A stretch of 10,342 bases of DNA from Nitrospirota bacterium (GTDB lineage Bacteria; Nitrospinota_A; UBA7883), in NCBI GenBank assembly GCA_011052055.1, contig DRJW01000341.1, positions 1 through 10,342 on the forward strand, read 5' to 3'. Both the position numbers and the translations under genes were made by a program. Positions 6,841 through 10,342 of this stretch are shown piece after piece. How positions within the stretch are numbered: the first letter of the stretch is position 1; each line of letters begins with the position of its first letter. Below the pieces are notes generated by a model, which had not been told where the DNA came from, ran no database searches, and saw nothing but the letters and a program-made list of their open reading frames with translations.

Positions 6841-6878
6841 GATTACAATAATTGCATCTTGCAATAATAGAGGTAATC
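6841..6878. promoter_or_regulatory. Nested dyad, candidate operator of the efflux operon
   Basis: The inner perfect palindrome ATTGCA-TCT-TGCAAT (6851-6865) is flanked by outer complementary arms GATTAC (6841-6846) and GTAATC (6873-6878), spaced 4 and 7 bp from the core. It lies 25-62 bp upstream of the first gene of the efflux operon and overlaps the best promoter-like hexamers. This layout fits a dimeric repressor or activator. The motif does not match the MerR-type promoter (long 19-20 bp spacer) or an ArsR/SmtB 12-2-12 site as I know them, so the regulator is unknown. Confidence 0.5.
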
Positions 6879-6884
6879 AGTCAA
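6856..6884 (-). promoter_or_regulatory. Possible sigma-70-like promoter of the efflux operon
   Basis: On the minus strand TTGACT (6884-6879) is a good -35. With a 17-bp spacer the -10 would be CAAGAT (6861-6856), only three of six to consensus. Transcription would start near 6849, giving a leader of about 33 nt to the TTG start. A weak -10 overlapped by the dyad would suit a regulated promoter. Confidence 0.3.
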
Positions 6885-6957
6885 TAAAAATCATCTGTCG
6901 TGAATTATCGGCGGGAAAACGCGCTTTATCAGGAGGGCAAGGCAACGGACGATTATC

Positions 6958-6987
6958 GGGATTTTTAATCCCTCCGCTCAAGAGCGG
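6958..6987 (-). terminator. Two adjacent inverted repeats after the second DUF507 gene
   Basis: Just past the stop of the second DUF507 gene the minus strand holds CCGCTC-TT-GAGCGG (6987-6974), then GGGATT-AAA-AATCCC (6972-6958). Both arms are perfect 6-bp matches. The placement suits a transcription end or RNA stabiliser separating this block from the efflux operon. A clear U-tract is missing, so intrinsic termination is not assured. Confidence 0.45.
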
Positions 6988-6992
6988 GTTCC

Positions 6993-7277
6993 CTAAAGCG
7001 ATATCCCCCTCCGTTTCTTGGTTTCCTCATTGTAATGCTTGTGGTACAGGATATCCCACTCGTCGGTTCCCTCCCGGATATCTTTAGAATACGACTCGAT
7101 CATTTTACGGACGGAGCTGTCTATATCTTCTTCTATTTCAAGCTCCGTACGCAAAATATTGACTATTTCCAGCCGTAGATCGTTTTCATCGCAGAAAAAC
7201 TCAAGCCGGTCGTCTTCTAAAAATCCGCGAAGAATCAGCTTTGACAGGTGGTTTATTTTTTCCCTGCTAAGTCTCAT
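6993..7277 (-). CDS. DUF507 family protein (second copy)
   Basis: This 94-aa protein belongs to DUF507 (PF04368), a family of short, soluble, mostly helical bacterial proteins of unknown function. The family is recognised by the opening MRLSREKINHLSKLI, the acidic middle (DLRLEIVNILRTELEIEEDID, about 33-53), and the C-terminal helix ending KRRGISL. It has no signal peptide or membrane segment. It starts 13 bp after the first DUF507 gene, with GGAG in the gap, so the two are co-transcribed paralogues. The two share the MRL start and the closing (R/K)xRG(L/I) pattern but differ through the middle, so they are not a recent duplication. Confidence 0.85.
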   Translation of the reverse strand: MRLSREKINHLSKLILRGFLEDDRLEFFCDENDLRLEIVNILRTELEIEEDIDSSVRKMIESYSKDIREGTDEWDILYHKHYNEETKKRRGISL

Positions 7278-7290
7278 TGAACCATCTCCG

Positions 7291-7572
7291 TTAAAGGATC
7301 AAACCGCGTTCCCTGGCCAATTTCTGTTTGACCATCTGGAACATTTTCCGGTAGTTAATGTTTGCGCTGTCGATTTCATCACCCATCTTCTCAAGGATCA
7401 CTTTTACCTCGTCGTTAAGCTCATCTTCAACCTGTAAATCCCTGGTAATAATCCCGGAGACAGTGGCGGACACGCTTTCCTGCTCATCTCCCGTGTCGAT
7501 CACCTCTTTTTCCTCCAGTACATCTATGATGCGTCCCGCAAGGTACTCGATCATCTCTTTTCTCAATCTCAT
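7291..7572 (-). CDS. DUF507 family protein (first copy)
   Basis: This 93-aa DUF507 (PF04368) protein starts MRLRKEMIEYLAGRIIDVL, has an acidic central stretch (about 50-57, LQVEDELND) and ends KLARERGLIL. It is predicted helical and cytoplasmic; its function is unknown. The ATG at 7572 is preceded by AAAGGAT at about 8 nt. The gene lies 18 bp after the PHP gene and 13 bp before its paralogue, making a three-gene unit. Tandem DUF507 pairs occur in several genomes of deeply branching Gram-negative phyla, so the pairing is probably functional (for example a heterodimer), but that is inference. Confidence 0.85.
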   Translation of the reverse strand: MRLRKEMIEYLAGRIIDVLEEKEVIDTGDEQESVSATVSGIITRDLQVEDELNDEVKVILEKMGDEIDSANINYRKMFQMVKQKLARERGLIL

Positions 7573-7586
7573 GTATTTATCCTTTC

Positions 7587-7605
7587 GTCACTATCCAGTA
7601 GTGAC
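7587..7605 (-). repeat. Perfect hairpin over the PHP stop codon
   Basis: GTCACTA (7587-7593) and TAGTGAC (7599-7605) make a 7-bp perfect stem around a 5-nt loop. The stem contains the TAG stop of the PHP gene and ends just upstream of the SD of the first DUF507 gene. No T-run follows on the minus strand, so it is not an intrinsic terminator. It could limit DUF507 initiation or protect the upstream mRNA. Confidence 0.5.
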
Positions 7606-8436
7606 TTCTTGCTCCGTTCTTTCCTTGATGCTTTCAACCAGCCGGTAGGGAAGTTTAACGGCTCCAATTTGGCGCCTGTAGTCGGGATTGCCGTGACTGT
7701 CGGAGCCGCCGGTAACCAGAAGATTGTGACGGCTGGCAATATCTATATATTTTTGCTCGTCGGCGGGGTCGTGATGAGGAGTGAATGCCTCAATCCCGTC
7801 AAGTCCCGCCTTTATAAATCCTTCAATCTCTTCGGTGGAGAAACTTCCGCCGGGATGCGCAAGAGACGACACACCGCCCGCCTCGGAGATAAGCTCGATA
7901 GCCTCTGATGGCGCAAATCCCGGAACCGGCTCGAAGGCAGGTTTTTCATCGCCCAGAACCTTTGAGAAGACTTCGTGTGTCGATTTGAACTGTTTGATGG
8001 AGACGAGGTATTTCGCCAGCAGGAACCTGCCTAAAACACCCTCTCCGGTGAAGCGGATAACACCCTTGATATCCACCCTGTATCCAAGCTTGCACAGCTT
8101 TGATACAATCCGCTCCATCCTTTCAAGCCTTCCTTGCCCTGCGACGGAAACTATTTTTTCAATGGCATCGCTTTTCGGATTCACCATGTAGCCGAGTATA
8201 TGAACGGAGCGGTTACCCATCTGTGTGGAGACCTCTATTCCCGGAATCAGCTCCACACCATGTTTTAAAGCGGCTTCACGCGCTCTTTTATAACCTTTGC
8301 AGGTGTCATGATCGGTGATGGAAACACATGAAAAACCAAGCTTTGAGGCTTTCGATACAATCTCCTCCGGTGTGTCGCCGCCATCTGAGCAGGTAGAGTG
8401 AAGATGCAAATCCACGAACGGTTCATTTTCAACCAT
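7591..8436 (-). CDS. PHP-domain phosphoesterase (RNase AM / YciV-like)
   Basis: This 281-aa PHP-superfamily metal-dependent phosphoesterase is closest to the YciV/RNase AM and 3',5'-nucleoside bisphosphate phosphatase group. Metal ligands are visible in order: DLHLHSTCSDG (His11, His13, Asp18), ITDHDT (Asp42, His43), PGIEV (Glu68), HILGY (His79), LAHPGG (His194), TPHH (His221/222), and GSDSHG (Asp246, His248). The insertion domain spans about 90-180. The segment that usually reads GRPHxAR is GRFLLAK here, so that His is missing while the catalytic ligands are kept. Substrate may differ from the model enzymes. ATG 8436 is preceded by GGAGAG. It heads a unit with two DUF507 genes and is divergent from the class V enzyme gene. 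The product is cytoplasmic. Confidence 0.88.
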   Translation of the reverse strand: MVENEPFVDLHLHSTCSDGGDTPEEIVSKASKLGFSCVSITDHDTCKGYKRAREAALKHGVELIPGIEVSTQMGNRSVHILGYMVNPKSDAIEKIVSVAGQGRLERMERIVSKLCKLGYRVDIKGVIRFTGEGVLGRFLLAKYLVSIKQFKSTHEVFSKVLGDEKPAFEPVPGFAPSEAIELISEAGGVSSLAHPGGSFSTEEIEGFIKAGLDGIEAFTPHHDPADEQKYIDIASRHNLLVTGGSDSHGNPDYRRQIGAVKLPYRLVESIKERTEQEVTTG

Positions 8437-8464
8437 TTTCTCTCCAAATTTAATTCAATCTATT

Positions 8465-8494
8465 ATGTTAAACTATGCCAGAAGGGTATGTAAA
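8465..8494 (-). promoter_or_regulatory. Possible promoter of the PHP-DUF507 unit
   Basis: On the minus strand TTTACA (8494-8489) and TAACAT (8470-8465) are separated by 18 bp and lie about 29 bp before the PHP start. The match is 5/6 and 4/6 to sigma-70 consensus. It sits in the 128-bp divergent spacer (8437-8564), where I found no convincing promoter for the plus-strand gene. Confidence 0.3.
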
Positions 8495-8564
8495 CAGCTT
8501 TTCAGCGAATACCTGGAAGAACAGCCCGATTTTATACACAGTTTAATTCTTAGAGTTCAACTTT

Positions 8565-9713
8565 ATGCTTGTTTCAAGACTTTTTGAGGACGATGAGTCG
8601 GTCGCGATAAGAGAGAGCTTTCCTGCGCTCACCGCAATGACATTCCTCAACGCGGCGGGAATGACCCCGCTCGCCTCCCCCGGCCGGGACGCGATGGTTT
8701 CTCTGCTGGACGAGATAAGCCAATCCGTCTATCTGAAAATGGACGAGTGGAGCGACAGAGCGAAACAGGCGCGTAAAACCGCCGCAGGTTTGATAGGCGC
8801 GTCCGATAAGGAGATCGCTTTTGTCCGGAACACATCAGACGGTGTGTCGCTTGTGGCCTCCGGGCTTGGTTTGAGAAGCGGGGACGAGGTGATAATAAAC
8901 GACCTGGAATTTCCATCCAACGTTTATCCCTGGCTCAACCTCCAGAGGCTGGGCGTGGTCGTAAAAACGGTAAAAAACGATGATGGCAGAGTGACGATCG
9001 ACTCTATCGCCAAAGCGATCACCCCCAGAACAAAAATAGTGGCCATATCCTCTGTTCAATATCTTTCCGGCCACAGAACCGATCTTAACGCCCTTGGCGC
9101 TTTAACCAGCGACAAAAACGTTCTTTTTTTCGTGGACGCCATCCAGTCGCTTGGCGCGATCCCTTTGAACGTGAAACAGAGCGGGATAGATTTTCTGTCG
9201 TGCGGCGGCTTTAAATGGCTTTGCGGCCCCATGGGGTCGGGAATATTTTTCTGCGATGAAAAGCGGCTTGAAGACCTTGACCTGCTCAGAGTCGGCTGGA
9301 ACAGCGTGATAAACGGCGAGGACTTCTCCGACATAGATATGACATTCCGGGACGACGCCCGGCGATTCGAGGAAGGCTCCCCTAATCTTGCGGGGATTTA
9401 CGGCCTGCACGAGTCGATAAAACTTGTTACGTCATTGGGTGTCGCTCGCAACGAGGCGCACATTATCGCCCTTACCGACAGGCTTATCGAAGGTCTTCAA
9501 ACGAAAGACTGCCAGATTTTCGCTCCGAGAAAGGAGGGTGAGAAATCGGGAATAGTGATTTTCGCTCCGTCCGGCGAAAGCAAAACCGATGAGCTTTCAA
9601 AACGGCTCGCCGACAACAAGATCATGGTTATTAAAAGAGGCAAGGGGATAAGAGTATCGCCCCATTTCTACAATACAGCCTCCGATATCGACAGACTGCT
9701 CGATTTTGTCTGA
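8565..9713 (+). CDS. Class V aminotransferase-fold PLP-dependent enzyme
   Basis: This 382-aa fold-type I PLP enzyme is in the class V aminotransferase family (NifS/CsdB/isopenicillin-N epimerase-like). Visible motifs are FLNAAGMTPL (27-36, substrate region), NTSDGVSLVA (89-98, phosphate-binding), DLEFPSNVYPW (113-123), VDAIQSLG (Asp191 to the pyridine N, Gln194) and CGGFKWLCGPMGSG (Lys217, Schiff-base lysine). The C-terminal small domain ends with GKGIRVSPHFYNTASDIDRLLDF. The SufS active-site Cys segment (RxGHHCA) is absent, as is the NifS-type one, so cysteine desulfurase activity is unlikely. No suf or isc gene is nearby, and the substrate is unknown. The ATG at 8565 is the only start after an in-frame TAA at 8544, and its SD is weak (TTAGAG). 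The length is normal for the family. Confidence 0.9.
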   Translation: MLVSRLFEDDESVAIRESFPALTAMTFLNAAGMTPLASPGRDAMVSLLDEISQSVYLKMDEWSDRAKQARKTAAGLIGASDKEIAFVRNTSDGVSLVASGLGLRSGDEVIINDLEFPSNVYPWLNLQRLGVVVKTVKNDDGRVTIDSIAKAITPRTKIVAISSVQYLSGHRTDLNALGALTSDKNVLFFVDAIQSLGAIPLNVKQSGIDFLSCGGFKWLCGPMGSGIFFCDEKRLEDLDLLRVGWNSVINGEDFSDIDMTFRDDARRFEEGSPNLAGIYGLHESIKLVTSLGVARNEAHIIALTDRLIEGLQTKDCQIFAPRKEGEKSGIVIFAPSGESKTDELSKRLADNKIMVIKRGKGIRVSPHFYNTASDIDRLLDFV

Positions 9714-9721
9714 GGTTTTTT
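9692..9721 (+). terminator. Weak terminator-like hairpin at the end of the class V gene
   Basis: CAGAC (9692-9696) and GTCTG (9708-9712) can pair around an 11-nt loop, then AGG and T6 (9716-9721). The stem overlaps the TGA stop. Five pairs with a long loop is marginal. Confidence 0.25.
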
Positions 9722-9870
9722 CCGGTAGTGGGGCAGTTTTTCAAATCGATCAAATCCCTTAGATACTCCTTTTCTTTCACTTAGTATTGTGGGAATATTA
9801 TGATAGTGATAGTGTTATTTCCAGTGTGGTGGTACGGCTTGGTGGATAATTACGATCAGATTAGACCGAT

Positions 9871-10342
9871 ATGTCAGTTATAGAACGCAAAGAAATTTAT
9901 AAAAAAATTGAAGAGATGCGGGGCCATCCGCTTATTACATACGTTACAAGCCAAAGGCGAAACGCGACAGGCGCGATGGCTGCCGATGTTATACAGCAGT
10001 TTACAAAGCAGTTATTGGAGATACCTTCAGAGACCAAAGAGGTTGATTTTCTAATAGTAAGCAATGGGGGTGATCCTACTGTTGCTTGGAGAGTAATATC
10101 TCTTTTGCGCGAAAAATTTGATCGCATATATGCTTTGCTTCCATACGAAGCATTTAGCGCTGCTACTTTGCTGGCTCTTGGGGCCGATGAGATCATTATG
10201 CATCCATTTTCAAATTTGGGGCCTGTTGATCCACAGCTAGGATATCAGAAAAAAAGTGGAGAGAAAGTTAGTTTTGGAGCAGAGGACCTGCGTCATTTTA
10301 TGGAATTTGTGCGCGAGGATGTTGGGATTAAAGAAGATACAA
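9871..10342 (+). CDS. Serine dehydrogenase proteinase (SDH_sah), 5' part, cut by the window edge
   Basis: 157 codons of an open frame run off the window. The protein belongs to the SDH_sah family (PF01972), ClpP/SppA-fold serine peptidases without a signal peptide. Family landmarks are PLITYVTSQRRN (20-31), the SNGGDPTVAWRVISLLRE block (64-81, Gly-Gly oxyanion region), PYEAFSAATLLALGADEI (91-108, Ser96 as likely nucleophile) and MHPFSNLGPVDPQ (110-122). The rest of the domain lies beyond 10342. The ATG is only two codons after an in-frame TAG (9862-9864), so it cannot start earlier; the SD is poor. The gene is visibly AT-richer than its neighbours: bases 10081-10140 have 23 G+C of 60, against 38 of 60 at 9181-9240 in the class V gene. 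This suggests a different origin or the start of an accessory segment. Confidence 0.88.
   Translation, partial: MSVIERKEIYKKIEEMRGHPLITYVTSQRRNATGAMAADVIQQFTKQLLEIPSETKEVDFLIVSNGGDPTVAWRVISLLREKFDRIYALLPYEAFSAATLLALGADEIIMHPFSNLGPVDPQLGYQKKSGEKVSFGAEDLRHFMEFVREDVGIKEDT

Noticed and set aside
6817..6864. Longer N-terminus of the secreted protein from TTG at 6864
   Set aside because: It would put 16 extra residues before the signal peptide, has no SD, and starts inside the operator-like palindrome.
6841..6884. MerR-type metal-responsive promoter
   Set aside because: No TATAAT-like -10 was found at 19-20 bp from TTGACT, and the dyad is not placed between the two hexamers as in merT or zntA promoters.
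8565..9713. SufS/IscS cysteine desulfurase
   Set aside because: The active-site Cys loop is absent and no Fe-S assembly gene is adjacent.
9897..10196. 99-codon minus-strand frame
   Set aside because: It lies antisense to the SDH_sah gene, whose conserved motifs are in the plus frame.

Overview
The window comes from a Gram-negative bacterium: it carries a complete tripartite efflux system with an outer-membrane channel. Two tandem DUF507 genes point towards the lineages where that family is common (Nitrospirota, Nitrospinota, Desulfobacterota and relatives), but I cannot name a phylum. Base composition is intermediate. No rRNA, tRNA, IS element or CRISPR array was seen.

From right to left on the minus strand there are two gene blocks. 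The first (8436-6993) encodes a PHP-domain phosphoesterase followed by two DUF507 proteins, each separated by less than 20 bp. The second (6816-211, possibly running on to 141) is a heavy-metal efflux operon. Its order is a small secreted Cys/His-bearing protein of unknown family, an outer-membrane CzcC-type factor, a CzcB-type membrane-fusion protein with a His-rich N-terminal segment, a CzcA-type RND pump, and an atypical PII signalling protein. The last four genes are tightly packed (TAA directly against ATG, then gaps of 13 and 14 bp). A nested dyad at 6841-6878, overlapping a possible promoter, is the best candidate for the operon's control site. No regulator gene is present in the window.

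The pump retains the Asp and Glu of the CzcA TM4 motif and lacks the methionines used by CusA for Cu(I)/Ag(I), so divalent cations are the more likely substrate. The PII protein has lost the uridylylated T-loop tyrosine and fits the group of PII proteins linked to metal efflux genes (PII-NG in the literature). It presumably senses nucleotides to tune the pump.

Beyond the PII gene, a 14-codon reading frame (141-185) has one of the best Shine-Dalgarno sequences in the window. It ends just before a GC-rich 8-bp repeat and a 21-bp minisatellite of nearly five units (20-115). This looks like either a micropeptide or a gene cut short by repeat expansion.

On the plus strand, 8565-9713 encodes a class V PLP-dependent enzyme, divergent from the PHP gene. 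From 9871 to the window edge runs the 5' part of a serine dehydrogenase proteinase (SDH_sah, ClpP-like fold). This last gene is visibly more AT-rich than the rest and may mark the edge of a differently derived segment.
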